DNA of 54,869 bases from an uncultured Lachnospiraceae bacterium (GCA_900550285.1 URRW01000016.1:1-54869); one strand, 5' to 3'; numbered from the stretch's first letter, positions 16,828-26,327 are shown. The notes: generated from the sequence alone by a model not told the origin. A program made the numbers and translations.

Positions 16828-18198
16828 TCATCCCGCTTCCTTCTCCCCTTCCAGTCTCCGAAACAGCCGCACAAGCACCGCCACCGCCGAAACCGCCAGG
16901 ATCAGCTCCGCCGCAAACTGCGCGTAAGCCAGCCCATACAGCGGGAAAATTGCATTCAGGAGAAACAATGCCGGAATTTCCAGCACAATTTTCCGCAGGA
17001 TCGCAAAAACCAGCGCATGTTTGCCAAGCCCCGACGCCTGAAAGACGCCCACCGCGATGAAATCCATGCACAGAAACGGCAGTCCCAGACAAAATCCCCT
17101 CAGAAACTTCGTTCCGTACATCACGATCGCCTCGTTTTCCATAAACAGCCGGATCAGGTTTCCGGCAAACAGGAAATACCCCACGGAAACCGTCACGATA
17201 AAGCCCATCGCTATTTTTACCACAAAGAGCAGCGTCTCTTTCATCCTCTTTACATTTTTGCTGGCGTAGCTGTAGCTGATCAGCGGCATGATCCCCTGGG
17301 AAAGCCCCATGGAAATCTGCATCGGAACCATATTGATCTTCTGCGTGATCCCCATCGCCGCCACGGCGTCCGCCCCATAGGCGGATGTAAAATTGTTCAG
17401 CACCGTCATTCCCGTCACATTCAGAAGATTCTGGATGGATGCCGGGATTCCCACGCCGAACACGCCCCGCACGATTTCCTTCCGAAACCGGAACATCGAC
17501 GGGCGGATGCACACATAGGTATTCCCTCTTTTGCGGTAAAGCAGGATGAAAAAATACAGGCACGCCGCGCAGTTGGAAAGAAACGTGGCAAGCCCCGCCC
17601 CCGCCGCGCCCATGCCAAAGCCCCACGGAAGAATGAACAGCGGATCCAGAATAATATTCAAAAGACATCCGCTCATCGTTCCCACGCTCGCATGCAAAGA
17701 CGCCCCTTCCGCCCTCACAAGGTACGCCATGACCACATTTAAGATTGCGGGCGTCGCCCCAAAGGTTACCGTCCATTTTAAATATCCGGCTGTAGACGCC
17801 GCTGTCTGCGCGTCCGCCCCCAAAAGACCCAGCAGCGGAGTTTTCCCAATCGTACAGATTGCCGAAAACAAAACGCTGCAGATGATACAGCAGTAAAATC
17901 CAAACGCCGAGCTGCGGTAAACCGTATCGTAATCCCTGCGTCCAAGCGCCCTGCTCATCATGCTGGAGCTTCCCACGCCGAAGAGATTGTTGACCGCATT
18001 GAACGCCAGCAGCACGGGAGCCGCCAGCGCCACCGCCGCATTTTCCACCGGGTTGTCCAGCATCCCGACAAAATAAGTGTCCGCCAGATTGTAAAGCACC
18101 ATGACCAGCGAACTTAAAATCGTGGGAACCGCCAGCCGCATTACCGCATCCGGTACCGGAACCCGCTCAAATAATTCTGTTTTTTTCAGATCTTCCAT
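16828..18198 (-). CDS. MATE-family multidrug/Na+ antiporter
   Basis: 456-residue, 12-helix MATE transporter of the NorM/DinF type with the internal two-fold repeat: first half starting VPTILSSLVMVLYNLADTYFVG and the second half around VFGVGIPASIQNLLNVTGMTVLNNF. Such proteins export cationic drugs or metabolites using Na+ or H+ gradients. Start ATG follows AGAGG. The stop codon sits at the edge of the palindromic repeat cluster, and a bidirectional terminator follows at about 16.6 kb. Substrate unknown. Confidence 0.93.
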   Translation of the reverse strand: MEDLKKTELFERVPVPDAVMRLAVPTILSSLVMVLYNLADTYFVGMLDNPVENAAVALAAPVLLAFNAVNNLFGVGSSSMMSRALGRRDYDTVYRSSAFGFYCCIICSVLFSAICTIGKTPLLGLLGADAQTAASTAGYLKWTVTFGATPAILNVVMAYLVRAEGASLHASVGTMSGCLLNIILDPLFILPWGFGMGAAGAGLATFLSNCAACLYFFILLYRKRGNTYVCIRPSMFRFRKEIVRGVFGVGIPASIQNLLNVTGMTVLNNFTSAYGADAVAAMGITQKINMVPMQISMGLSQGIMPLISYSYASKNVKRMKETLLFVVKIAMGFIVTVSVGYFLFAGNLIRLFMENEAIVMYGTKFLRGFCLGLPFLCMDFIAVGVFQASGLGKHALVFAILRKIVLEIPALFLLNAIFPLYGLAYAQFAAELILAVSAVAVLVRLFRRLEGEKEAG

Positions 18199-18379
18199 TT
18201 TCCTCTGACCGCCTTTCCTTTGCCATTATAGCATCCGGCAAATCCCCTTCACAACACAAAAAGCGGAGGAAAATTTTTTTCATCCGGGATTTTTTGCTCC
18301 CCTTCCCCGTCTAATGTATGTAAGATGGATGCAGAGGACGCTCTGCCCGTCCTGCAACTTCAACGCGTGGGAGAAAAAA

Positions 18380-18886
18380 ATGCTCGAACAGGATACTTTA
18401 AAACTTATCAAACAGGCAAAGGCGCACGATCCGGACGCATTTACCGGACTGATGCAGCTTTACATGAAGGATATGTACCGCACCGCCATAGCGATCCTTG
18501 GAAACGACGTGGACTGCGCGGACGCTGTCCAGGATACGATTCTTGCCTGCTGGGAAAAAATCGGCACGCTCCGCGAAAGCCGTTTTTTCAGGACATGGCT
18601 CACAAGAATTCTGATCAACAAATGCTATGACATCAAAAAACAGCAGGAAAACAAGTTTCCTCTGGAACAGTGGCGGGAATCCCCTGCCGCCGCCCCCAAT
18701 TCGGACTTAAAGGAAATGCTGTCGGTGCTCGATGAAAAATACCGGCTTCCGATGATGCTTTTTTACGGGCAGGGCTACCCGACGGCGGAAATCGCAGAGC
18801 TGCTCTGCCTTCCGAAAAGTACGGTGCAGACGAGACTGGCGCGCGGCAGGCAGAAGCTTGCGGCATATTACGAAAGCGAGGTATAA
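18380..18886 (+). CDS. ECF-type RNA polymerase sigma factor
   Basis: 168-residue group 4 sigma factor: region 2 (residues about 10-80, AFTGLMQLYMKDMYRTAIAI and DAVQDTILACWEKI) and region 4 (about 110-160, LPMMLFYGQGYPTAEIAELL and STVQTRLARGRQKL). Start ATG at 18380 follows GGGAG; a longer frame to 18314 has no ribosome site. Next to a DUF4179 membrane protein that ends the operon and is probably its anti-sigma factor. CGTCTAATG at about 18309 resembles an ECF -10 element, so it may read its own promoter. Confidence 0.93.
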   Translation: MLEQDTLKLIKQAKAHDPDAFTGLMQLYMKDMYRTAIAILGNDVDCADAVQDTILACWEKIGTLRESRFFRTWLTRILINKCYDIKKQQENKFPLEQWRESPAAAPNSDLKEMLSVLDEKYRLPMMLFYGQGYPTAEIAELLCLPKSTVQTRLARGRQKLAAYYESEV

Positions 18887-18889
18887 TCC

Positions 18890-20038
18890 ATGAAATATCA
18901 GCCCGATCTTTTTTCGGAAGAAATCGTGCTTCCGGATATTGTACAGCAAAAAGCGGACGAAGCCTTTGCCCTCATCCAAAAAGAGGGAACAATCATGGCA
19001 AAAAAGAAGCAACGCAGAAAAAAAACAATCTTTAAAAGTCAGGCGGCGGCGATCGCCTGCATCTGCCTGATCGCTGCCGGATCGGTCACGGCTTTCGCCG
19101 CAATCCGGCATTTCTGGAGCCGCGGGATGCAGGGCGCCGTCCAGGCAACCCCAGAACAGCAGCAGACGCTTACCGATCAGGGCGTCGCGGAGGTTTTAAG
19201 CGAAACGCCCGATTACACGGCGCTGTCCGTCACGGACAACAACATCACCGTAACGCCGGAAACGGTTATCGTGGACGACAACTTTGCCCACATCTCCTTT
19301 TCCGTAAAAGGCTTTGATCCGGGAGAAAACAACGAGCCCGCCTTTGAAGCCGCAGCGGTCTATACCGGCGCTGATCCCGCCGCGGAAAGCGGACAGTTAA
19401 ACGTCAATTCCGGCTTTTACAACGGCATCGTAGCAGACGAAAACGCAGCGCCTGTCTATGACGACGGAACGCCCGTCCAATTTGACGAAAACGGCGCGCT
19501 CATCAGCCGCTATTTTGATGAAGAAGGCACGCTGGAATACGTTGTGAGCGTGTCCGCTTCCGACGGACAGGAAACGCTTCCCGGAAAAACGCTGCACGTT
19601 GACCTGCGCAATCTGGGAACGACCAGCCAGGCTGATTTTTCCAATATGGCTGAGGGAAACTGGAGCTTTGACATCGAGCTGCCATCGGCAAGCTCGTCTG
19701 TCCCTGTCCCGCTTAAAAAAGCGGTGGACGGCACTGTTTTTACCATTGATTCCGTTTCCCTTTCCCCGATCTCCATTGATATTGACTTTACGGTGAACGG
19801 AGAGGTCGATCTGATGGAAGGCGAAAACGGGATCCCGCTCTTTTCCGGCGTGATCCTAAAGGACGGCACGCGGCTTCCCTACATCGCGGATATGGGAATA
19901 CTGGACTACACCGACGATACGCTGCGCGCCGCCTACCAGAAGCGGGCATTCGACCGGGTGATCGATCCGGAGCAGGTGGCGTCCCTTCTTTTCATGACCG
20001 AACCGGGAACCGGGCTGGTGGAAGTACCGATCGGATAA
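18890..20038 (+). CDS. DUF4179 membrane anti-sigma factor
   Basis: 382-residue single-pass membrane protein, 3 bp after the sigma factor stop. The N-terminal 50 residues are cytoplasmic, ending in a KKKQRRKK cluster; one helix at about 54-70 (AAIACICLIAAGSVTAFAA); then a large extracellular domain of the DUF4179 type. In this family the cytoplasmic part holds the sigma factor at the membrane until an outside signal triggers release. The signal is unknown here. A bidirectional terminator follows 27 bp downstream. Confidence 0.85.
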   Translation: MKYQPDLFSEEIVLPDIVQQKADEAFALIQKEGTIMAKKKQRRKKTIFKSQAAAIACICLIAAGSVTAFAAIRHFWSRGMQGAVQATPEQQQTLTDQGVAEVLSETPDYTALSVTDNNITVTPETVIVDDNFAHISFSVKGFDPGENNEPAFEAAAVYTGADPAAESGQLNVNSGFYNGIVADENAAPVYDDGTPVQFDENGALISRYFDEEGTLEYVVSVSASDGQETLPGKTLHVDLRNLGTTSQADFSNMAEGNWSFDIELPSASSSVPVPLKKAVDGTVFTIDSVSLSPISIDIDFTVNGEVDLMEGENGIPLFSGVILKDGTRLPYIADMGILDYTDDTLRAAYQKRAFDRVIDPEQVASLLFMTEPGTGLVEVPIG

Positions 20039-20064
20039 CTCCCGCCCCGAACCCAGGCAAAAAC

Positions 20065-20113
20065 AAAACCTCAGCAAAAGCAGATTTTTCTTCCGCTTTT
20101 GCTGAGGTTTTTT
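20065..20113. terminator. Bidirectional terminator after the sigma/anti-sigma operon
   Basis: Strong hairpin: AACCTCAGCAAAAGC and GCTTTTGCTGAGGTT around a pyrimidine-rich loop, then TTTTTT on the plus strand and TTTTGTTTTT on the minus strand. Serves both the anti-sigma gene and the converging sulfatase gene. Confidence 0.93.
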
Positions 20114-20145
20114 ATGCGCGGCTGTGCATTAAAGCGCGCACCTTT

Positions 20146-21606
20146 TTACCACCGTTCCCGGATAAACCCTTTCATCCGCTCCGCCTGCGCATCCAATTCC
20201 TCCTGCTTTCGCAGCTGTAGCTCCTGTCGGTTCCGATATACTTTCCCGGTGGAATGGAACAGGACAAAATCCGCAAGCCTGCGCTGCAGCCCTGCCAAAA
20301 TCTCCCCATACGCCGGATTCTCTGCCGCATTTTCCAGCTCCTCCGGATCCTTTTCCAGATCAAACAGCATCACGTTTTCCATGCTGCCCTGCACGAGCAG
20401 CTTGTAACGCTTTGTGCGCAGCATATAGCCGATGCGCGGCTCCTCTTCCGTGCCGTACTGCCCTTCCGAAAATACAAATTCCCTGCCGCCTCCTGTTAAA
20501 AGGCTTCTTCCCTGCATCGACGCCGGCGCTTTGACGCCGCACGCCTCCAATACCGTCGGCGCAACGTCAATGTTTTCAGACAGGGCGCTTTCTGTCCGTC
20601 CTACATCTTTCTGTCCGGGATACTTGACCAGAAGCGGGATTTTTGCCAGCGGATCGTACAGATAGTTGCATTTCAGCATCATGTGATGAAAGCCCATGTA
20701 CTCTCCGTGGTCGCTCGTGAAAATGATCATCGTATTTTCATAAAGCCCCTTCCGCTTCAAAAGACCAATCAGCCTTCCGATCCCGTCGTCGATCTCGGAG
20801 ATCATCCCGTAATACGCCGCCATCATCGTGCGGACGTCCGTTTCGCTCAGCAAGGTGTAATCCATCGCCGTGCCGTTTGCCTCCACGTCCCGCTTTAACG
20901 CCTCCTGCGTATAGCCGTCCAAAAGCCGCAGCTTTTCCGGATCGTACATCGTGCTGTACGGCGCGGGCGGGTCAAACGGATGGTGCGGGCTGACATAGCC
21001 GACCATCAGAACCGACGGCGCGCCCTCCTCCCAGCGTCCGATCTGCTCCTCGGCGCGCCGTGTGATCCACTCCGTCGAATAAAACCGCTCCTCCAGATCC
21101 GACTCCGCGCACTGGCACATATCATATAAATGGGATTTTCCCTCTTCATAAAAAATGCCCGACTGATGGTGCAGGTCAAAACGGTCGATTTTGCCGTTGT
21201 CCATCAGCCACCGGTGATAATCGTCCTCAAAACGCCCGATCCCGTTCTGCTCTGCCAGCTCCATCTCTGAAAAGCCGATGTCCTGATAGGTCGGATTCAT
21301 GTGCATTTTCCCGACTGCCGCCGTATGGTAGCCCTGCTCCCGCAAAATCCCCGGAAATGTGGGATACCCCGAAGGCAGTGTCGCCTGATTGTCCCACGCG
21401 CCGTGCTGATGCACATACAGGCTGCTCCAGAACGAATAGCGCGACGGTGTGCAGATCGGGTACACCGTATAATGATTTTCATAATTTACGCTGTCTGCCG
21501 CCAGCCGGTCCAGATTCGGCGTGCGCACATCCGCATTCCCGTTAAAGCCAAGACAGTCCTGCCGGAGCTGATCGCAGTGCAGGATCAGAATGTTGGGCTG
21601 ATTCAT
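20146..21606 (-). CDS. Sulfatase (Cys-type)
   Basis: 486-residue cytoplasmic sulfatase of the arylsulfatase superfamily. N-terminal metal residues D and Q occur in ILHCDQLRQD; the active-site motif is CTPSR in YPICTPSRYSF, so the cysteine must be oxidised to formylglycine; later metal ligands lie in TSDHGEYMG. No signal peptide, so it acts on internalised sulfated sugars such as mucin or glycosaminoglycan fragments (inference). It has its own promoter (21642-21670) and GGGAGGAGG ribosome site. No maturase of the anSME type was recognised in the window. Confidence 0.93.
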   Translation of the reverse strand: MNQPNILILHCDQLRQDCLGFNGNADVRTPNLDRLAADSVNYENHYTVYPICTPSRYSFWSSLYVHQHGAWDNQATLPSGYPTFPGILREQGYHTAAVGKMHMNPTYQDIGFSEMELAEQNGIGRFEDDYHRWLMDNGKIDRFDLHHQSGIFYEEGKSHLYDMCQCAESDLEERFYSTEWITRRAEEQIGRWEEGAPSVLMVGYVSPHHPFDPPAPYSTMYDPEKLRLLDGYTQEALKRDVEANGTAMDYTLLSETDVRTMMAAYYGMISEIDDGIGRLIGLLKRKGLYENTMIIFTSDHGEYMGFHHMMLKCNYLYDPLAKIPLLVKYPGQKDVGRTESALSENIDVAPTVLEACGVKAPASMQGRSLLTGGGREFVFSEGQYGTEEEPRIGYMLRTKRYKLLVQGSMENVMLFDLEKDPEELENAAENPAYGEILAGLQRRLADFVLFHSTGKVYRNRQELQLRKQEELDAQAERMKGFIRERW

Positions 21607-21641
21607 GTTGTGTTCCTCCTCCCGGATCTTTCTGTATCCCC

Positions 21642-21670
21642 ATTATATCCCCGCGCACTCAGGCAGACAA
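21642..21670 (-). promoter_or_regulatory. Promoter of the sulfatase gene
   Basis: Minus strand: -35 TTGTCT (21665-21670), 17-bp spacer, -10 TATAAT (21642-21647). Leader of about 30 nt before the ATG at 21606. Confidence 0.8.
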
Positions 21671-21681
21671 GTATCATGACC

Positions 21682-21741
21682 GGAAAGTCCAGCCGCACCG
21701 ATCCCCGAACCGGACGCTGCCGGAGGGCTGGACGGCTTTCC
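21682..21741. terminator. Hairpin after phoU
   Basis: GGAAAG-T-CCAGCC (21682-21694) pairs with GGCTGGAC-G-GCTTTCC (21726-21741). It follows the pst operon on the minus strand but has no T-run, so it may protect the mRNA end or terminate weakly. Confidence 0.55.
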
Positions 21742-21748
21742 TTTCCTA

Positions 21749-22456
21749 TCACTGCAGATCCTGATATTTCAGTTTTTTTTCATGCTCCCCGGTGATCGCA
21801 AATTCCACCCATTCCGCCACGTTGGTCGCATGGTCGCCGATCCGCTCAAAATACTTCGCGATCATGAGCAGATCCAGAAATAAGATCCCTTTCTCATGGC
21901 GCGCTGCGATGAGATCCGCAATTTTTTCCCGGATCGCATTGAACATCTCGTCCACAATGTCGTCATTTTTCACGACCTGCCGCGCCATGTCCAGATCCCG
22001 GGCAATAAAGGAATCCACCGCCTTTGTTACCATTTTCATCGTCTCCGCCGCCATGTCCCGGATGTTTACCGCCGTTTCCAGCTCCGCAAACGCCGCTTCC
22101 CCGTCCAGAAACTGTGCGATGTCCGCAATGTCCGCGCACTGGTCGCCGATGCGCTCCATGTCGGAGATCATTTTTAACGCCGCGGAAATAAACCGCAGAT
22201 CGCCCGCCACCGGCTGCTGCTTTAACAAAAGCCGCAGGCACTGCGCCTCGATCGTCCGCTCCATCTCGTCGATCTCCGCGTCCGTGCGGTAAATTTTTAA
22301 CACTCTCTGCTCCGTAGCCTCTTCATTTTTCGTGCCGTCCGCGTTTAAGCCCGACAGCGTTACCGCCACGCTGTCAATGCACGCCTCGCACAGCGCTCCC
22401 ATCTCCGAAAGCCTGCCGTTTAACTGTTCCAACTGTTCATTATACTGATCGCGCAT
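21749..22456 (-). CDS. phoU: Phosphate signalling protein PhoU
   Basis: 235-residue all-helical protein of two PhoU repeats (residues about 15-105 and 120-215), each with the E/DxxxD metal-binding pattern, as in MISDMERIGDQCADIA and YFERIGDHATNVAEW. PhoU links the PstSCAB transporter to the PhoR kinase and damps the phosphate-starvation response. Last gene of the pst operon, 41 bp after pstB. No phoR/phoB pair is in the window. Confidence 0.96.
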   Translation of the reverse strand: MRDQYNEQLEQLNGRLSEMGALCEACIDSVAVTLSGLNADGTKNEEATEQRVLKIYRTDAEIDEMERTIEAQCLRLLLKQQPVAGDLRFISAALKMISDMERIGDQCADIADIAQFLDGEAAFAELETAVNIRDMAAETMKMVTKAVDSFIARDLDMARQVVKNDDIVDEMFNAIREKIADLIAARHEKGILFLDLLMIAKYFERIGDHATNVAEWVEFAITGEHEKKLKYQDLQ

Positions 22457-22497
22457 TTACGCCTCCCTCTTTCCGCGCCGCAGCGCAAAATCCATCG

Positions 22498-23256
22498 TCA
22501 TCCGAACCGTCCGCTGATATAGTCCTCCGTCCGCTTGTCCTTCGGCATGGAGAACATTTTATCCGTCGCGTCAAACTCCACCATCTCGCCCAGCAGGAAA
22601 AATGCGGTCTTATCCGAAATACGCGCCGCCTGCTGCATATTGTGGGTCACGATAACGACCGTATATTTCTTTTTCAGCTCCACCATCAGATCCTCGATCT
22701 TTAAGGTAGAGATCGGATCTAAGGCGGAGGTCGGCTCGTCCATCAGGATGATCTCCGGCTGGACGGCAAGCGCCCGCGCAATGCAGAGCCTCTGCTGCTG
22801 GCCGCCGGATAAGCCGAGGGCGGATTTTTTCAGGCGGTCCTTTACCTCGTCAAAAATCGCCGCCCCCTTCAGGCTTTCCTCCACGATCCCGTCCAGCTCC
22901 GATTTGCTTTTTACGCCGTGGATGCGCGGTCCGTATGCGATGTTGTCATAAATGCTCATCGGAAACGGGTTGGGCTGCTGGAATACCATGCCGACCTTTT
23001 TGCGCAGCAGGGTCGTGTCCACCCTTTCGTCGTAAATGTTTTCCCCGTCTACCAAAACCTCTCCTTCGATCCTGACCCCGTCCACCAGATCGTTCATCCG
23101 GTTGAGCGTCTTTAAAAATGTGGATTTTCCGCAGCCCGAGGGGCCGATAAAAGCGGTGATCTCATTCGGCGCAATATCCATGTCGATATTTTTCAGCGCG
23201 TGATTTGCTCCGTAATATAAATTCAGTTTTTTCGTACTGATCTTTGCGTTATTCAT
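22498..23256 (-). CDS. pstB: Phosphate ABC transporter ATPase PstB
   Basis: 252-residue ATPase of the Pst transporter: Walker A GPSGCGKST (about 37-45), signature LSGGQQQRL, Walker B IILMDEPTSALDP. Standard PstB length. It powers high-affinity phosphate uptake through PstA and PstC at the membrane. 25 bp downstream of pstA. Confidence 0.97.
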   Translation of the reverse strand: MNNAKISTKKLNLYYGANHALKNIDMDIAPNEITAFIGPSGCGKSTFLKTLNRMNDLVDGVRIEGEVLVDGENIYDERVDTTLLRKKVGMVFQQPNPFPMSIYDNIAYGPRIHGVKSKSELDGIVEESLKGAAIFDEVKDRLKKSALGLSGGQQQRLCIARALAVQPEIILMDEPTSALDPISTLKIEDLMVELKKKYTVVIVTHNMQQAARISDKTAFFLLGEMVEFDATDKMFSMPKDKRTEDYISGRFG

Positions 23257-23281
23257 CTATGACCCTTTCTTTTCCCGTTTC

Positions 23282-24154
23282 TCAGGCTCTCTTTTCCACA
23301 TTAAATTTCTTCGACAGATATTTGGTCAGCATATTGATCCCAAGGACAAGGACGAGCAGCACGACCGCAATTCCGAACGCCTCGCTGTACTGGGCCTTCG
23401 ACATGCACAGATACAGCTGGATCGTCAGCGTCCCGCCGGATTCCATGATCTTTGACAAAAATCCGCCGGGCGTCCGGGGCAGAAGATAGCCGCTTCCCGC
23501 CGTAAACAAAAGCGCCGCCGATTCCCCCACGATCCTGCCCACCGCAAGGATGATGCCCGTGATAATGCCCGGCATCGCGGACGGGAGCAGGACGGTGCGG
23601 ATCATGTACCATTTTGTCGCGCCCATTCCAAGCGCGCCGCTTCTGTAGCTTGCAGGCACGGTTTTTAACGCCTCCTGCGTATTTCTCGTGATCAGCGGAA
23701 GCACCATCAGTGTCAGCGTCAGCGCGCCTGTCAGGATCGAATAGCCAAAGCCCAAAGTTGTCCCGAAAAATACCATGCCGAACAGTCCGAAAATAATGGA
23801 CGGGATCCCCGAAAGGATTTCCGTTGTAAATTCGATCGTCCGCACGATCTTTCCCGGACGGGCATATTCGTTCAGATAGATCGCCGAACCAACCCCGATG
23901 GGCGTCGCGATCAGCAGCGTTATGACGACGATATAAAGCGTATTCAAAAGGTTTCCGGCAATACCGAAGGTTCCGTTGATCGCGCTGGGAACCGTTGTCA
24001 GAAACTCCCAGCTGATGCTGGAAATCCCTTTTGCAAAGGTGTAAAAAACAATTCCAAGCAGAAGGAGCATCGAAATGCCCGCAGCCATGTAGATCGCTAT
24101 GGTGATCAGAATGTCCGACACTCTGACCCTTTTTGCAAAAACGCTCTGATTCAT
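23282..24154 (-). CDS. pstA: Phosphate ABC transporter permease PstA
   Basis: 290-residue inner-membrane permease with six helices and the cytoplasmic coupling motif in ALKTVPASYRSGALGMGATKW. Overlaps the pstC stop by four bases (24151-24154). With PstC it forms the phosphate channel across the membrane. Confidence 0.96.
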   Translation of the reverse strand: MNQSVFAKRVRVSDILITIAIYMAAGISMLLLLGIVFYTFAKGISSISWEFLTTVPSAINGTFGIAGNLLNTLYIVVITLLIATPIGVGSAIYLNEYARPGKIVRTIEFTTEILSGIPSIIFGLFGMVFFGTTLGFGYSILTGALTLTLMVLPLITRNTQEALKTVPASYRSGALGMGATKWYMIRTVLLPSAMPGIITGIILAVGRIVGESAALLFTAGSGYLLPRTPGGFLSKIMESGGTLTIQLYLCMSKAQYSEAFGIAVVLLVLVLGINMLTKYLSKKFNVEKRA

Positions 24155-25158
24155 ACCGCCTCTGCTCCTTTCTGCACGCCCTGCGCCTTCTTCTTTTCCG
24201 CCTCTTTCTTTTTCAGCTCCCGCTTTTCCTTTGCTTCAAGATCACCGGATTTTAAAATCCGGGTCAGGCAGCCGTTGATGAGCATAATGAATACAAACAG
24301 GACAAGCCCGATCGTAAACAGTACCTCCCGGTGCAGTCCCGAAGCGTATCCCATTTCGCTGACGATCGCCGTCGTAAGGAAACGCACGGAATTAAAAGGA
24401 AGCGGCAGGTTGACCGAGCTTCCGGATACGAGCGTGATCGCCATCGCCTCGCCGATCGCCCTTCCCACGCCCAGCACGACCGCCGTCACGATGCCCGATT
24501 TTGCGGCGGGCAGGATCACTTGAAAGATCGTCTGGATACGGGAAGCCCCCAGCGCAAGGGAAGCCGCCTTATACTGCGCGGGAACCGCACGGAGCGCGGA
24601 CTCGCTGATATTGATTACCGTCGGAAGGATCATGACCGCCAAAACGAGCACCGCAGAGATCAGGTTTGCCCCGCCGGTAAACTGGTGTGTTTCCGAATTT
24701 TTAAATACGATCATTTCCAGCTTATACATCAGCGGATTCAAGATCATAATGCCAAGCAGCCCGTAAATGACGGACGGGATCCCCGCCAGCAGCTCTACCG
24801 CCGGCTTTACGACCGCCGCCAGCCTCCGGGGCGCAACCTCCGCCAGAAAAACCGCCGTCAGCACGCCGACCGGAACGCCGATCAGGATCGCCAGCCCCGT
24901 TCCCACAATGCTCGTCAGAATGATGTACAGGATCCCAAAGCTGGGATCCTCGGCGGTGGGCCGCCAGACCGTCCCGAACAGGATCTCCTTTAACCCGACC
25001 TTAAAAATGGCGGGCGTGCCGTTGACGAGCATATATACCGTGATCGAAAAAACCGCGAGGACCGCAAAAAACGAGCACACGGTAAAGATGATCTTCGCAG
25101 ACTGTTCCACTGCGTTTTTAGAATGTTTTCCCCCCATTACGGAAAAAGATTGTTTCAT
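24151..25158 (-). CDS. pstC: Phosphate ABC transporter permease PstC
   Basis: 335-residue permease with six helices and the coupling loop ALRAVPAQYKAASLALGASR. It carries a long Lys/Glu-rich cytoplasmic C-terminal tail (KEKRELKKKEAEKKKAQG) not needed in the core family. It is separated from pstS by 120 bp that hold an intra-operon hairpin (25209-25232), which should lower its expression relative to pstS. Confidence 0.96.
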   Translation of the reverse strand: MKQSFSVMGGKHSKNAVEQSAKIIFTVCSFFAVLAVFSITVYMLVNGTPAIFKVGLKEILFGTVWRPTAEDPSFGILYIILTSIVGTGLAILIGVPVGVLTAVFLAEVAPRRLAAVVKPAVELLAGIPSVIYGLLGIMILNPLMYKLEMIVFKNSETHQFTGGANLISAVLVLAVMILPTVINISESALRAVPAQYKAASLALGASRIQTIFQVILPAAKSGIVTAVVLGVGRAIGEAMAITLVSGSSVNLPLPFNSVRFLTTAIVSEMGYASGLHREVLFTIGLVLFVFIMLINGCLTRILKSGDLEAKEKRELKKKEAEKKKAQGVQKGAEAV

Positions 25159-25208
25159 AATTCTCCCTTATCCGGCGTCTGACAGACCTCCGGTCCATTG
25201 TCCCGCAA

Positions 25209-25232
25209 AAGGCCCTGTTTGCACAGAGCCTT
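25209..25232 (-). terminator. Intra-operon hairpin between pstS and pstC
   Basis: On the minus strand a 10-bp stem (AAGGCTCTGT with ACAGGGCCTT, one G-U) closes a GCAA tetraloop, followed by only four T residues counting the stem end. Likely a partial terminator or 3'-end stabiliser that keeps more pstS than pstC message. Confidence 0.6.
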
Positions 25233-25278
25233 TCCCGTTGATCCTGCTGCATATCCAGCTTTTTATACTTCCTGCGCG

Positions 25279-26262
25279 TCAGTCTGCTGTGATCAGTCCG
25301 ACGCTCTCGATCAGTGCCTTTCCTTCCTCGGATGCGAGGTATGTAAAGATCGCCTGAACCGCCTCGTTCTGCTCGGAAATCTCTCCCTTTGTCGCCATAA
25401 CGAACGGTCTGCTCAGAAGATAGCTGCCGCTCTTGATGTTTTCAACGCTGGGGGCAACCTCGTCGATGCTCAGTGTTTTTACGGTATCGTTGATTACGTC
25501 CAGGGATACATAGCCGATCGCGCCGGGTGTGGAAGCTACCTTTGCCATTACTGCGCCGGTGCTGTCCAGCTCGTTTGCATATGCGCACTTGTCCTCTACC
25601 TCAAGGATCTCTTCAAAAGCGCCTCTCGTGCCGGAGCCTGCCTCTCTGCCGACTACCACGATCGCCTGATCTGCTCCGCCTACCTCGCTCCAGTTGTTGA
25701 TCTCGCCCGTATAAATCTGCACCAGCTGATCCTTTGTCAGACCTTCCGCCGTATTCGCGGGATCTGTCACAACCGCGATGCCGTCGATCGCAACGATATT
25801 TTCTGCAACGCCGTTCGCCTTCTCTTCCTCCGTCAGGTTTCTGGATGCGTTGCCGATGTCCACGCTGCCTGCCGCAACCGCTTCAACGCCTGCGCCGGAA
25901 CCGGTAAACTCCGCGTTTACGGTAACGCCGGGATATTTCATCATAAAGCTCTCTGCCAGCGCGTTTGCCAGCTTCTCCATGGAGGTGGAGCCTGCCATCG
26001 TCACGCTGCCGGAAAGATCTTCCGGAATTTCGGTATTTTCTGCAGACGCCGTGCTGCCTGTCTCTGCTGCGCCTGCCGCTGTATCTGCCTCGCTTGCCGT
26101 TGTATCTGCCGCGCTGTCTGCTGCCGCGCTGCTTGCCGTTGTGTCTGCCGCCGCGCTGCTTGCCGCCGTATCGCTGCTGCCGCAGCCCGCCATCATCGCG
26201 CCCGCCATCGTCAGCGCCGCCGTTAATGCCGCAAATTTGTTCAATGCTGTTTTCTTCATCAT
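25279..26262 (-). CDS. pstS: Phosphate-binding lipoprotein PstS
   Basis: 327-residue periplasm-side binding protein with lipobox MAGC (Cys at about 26), then an Ala/Ser/Thr/Asp-rich linker of about 45 residues, then the PstS fold (GSVTMAGSTSMEKLANALAE; GREAGSGTRGAFEEI with the phosphate-binding S/G/T/R residues). It captures phosphate outside the cell and hands it to PstCA. Start ATG follows AGGAGG; two ATG codons are adjacent and either fits. Promoter and Pho-box repeats lie upstream (26328-26393). Confidence 0.96.
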   Translation of the reverse strand: MMKKTALNKFAALTAALTMAGAMMAGCGSSDTAASSAAADTTASSAAADSAADTTASEADTAAGAAETGSTASAENTEIPEDLSGSVTMAGSTSMEKLANALAESFMMKYPGVTVNAEFTGSGAGVEAVAAGSVDIGNASRNLTEEEKANGVAENIVAIDGIAVVTDPANTAEGLTKDQLVQIYTGEINNWSEVGGADQAIVVVGREAGSGTRGAFEEILEVEDKCAYANELDSTGAVMAKVASTPGAIGYVSLDVINDTVKTLSIDEVAPSVENIKSGSYLLSRPFVMATKGEISEQNEAVQAIFTYLASEEGKALIESVGLITAD

Positions 26263-26327
26263 AATCTCCTCCTCGTTACCTTCCTGTAACGCTCATTGTT
26301 TGTACCCGTTCCTCATGTACAAGACCG

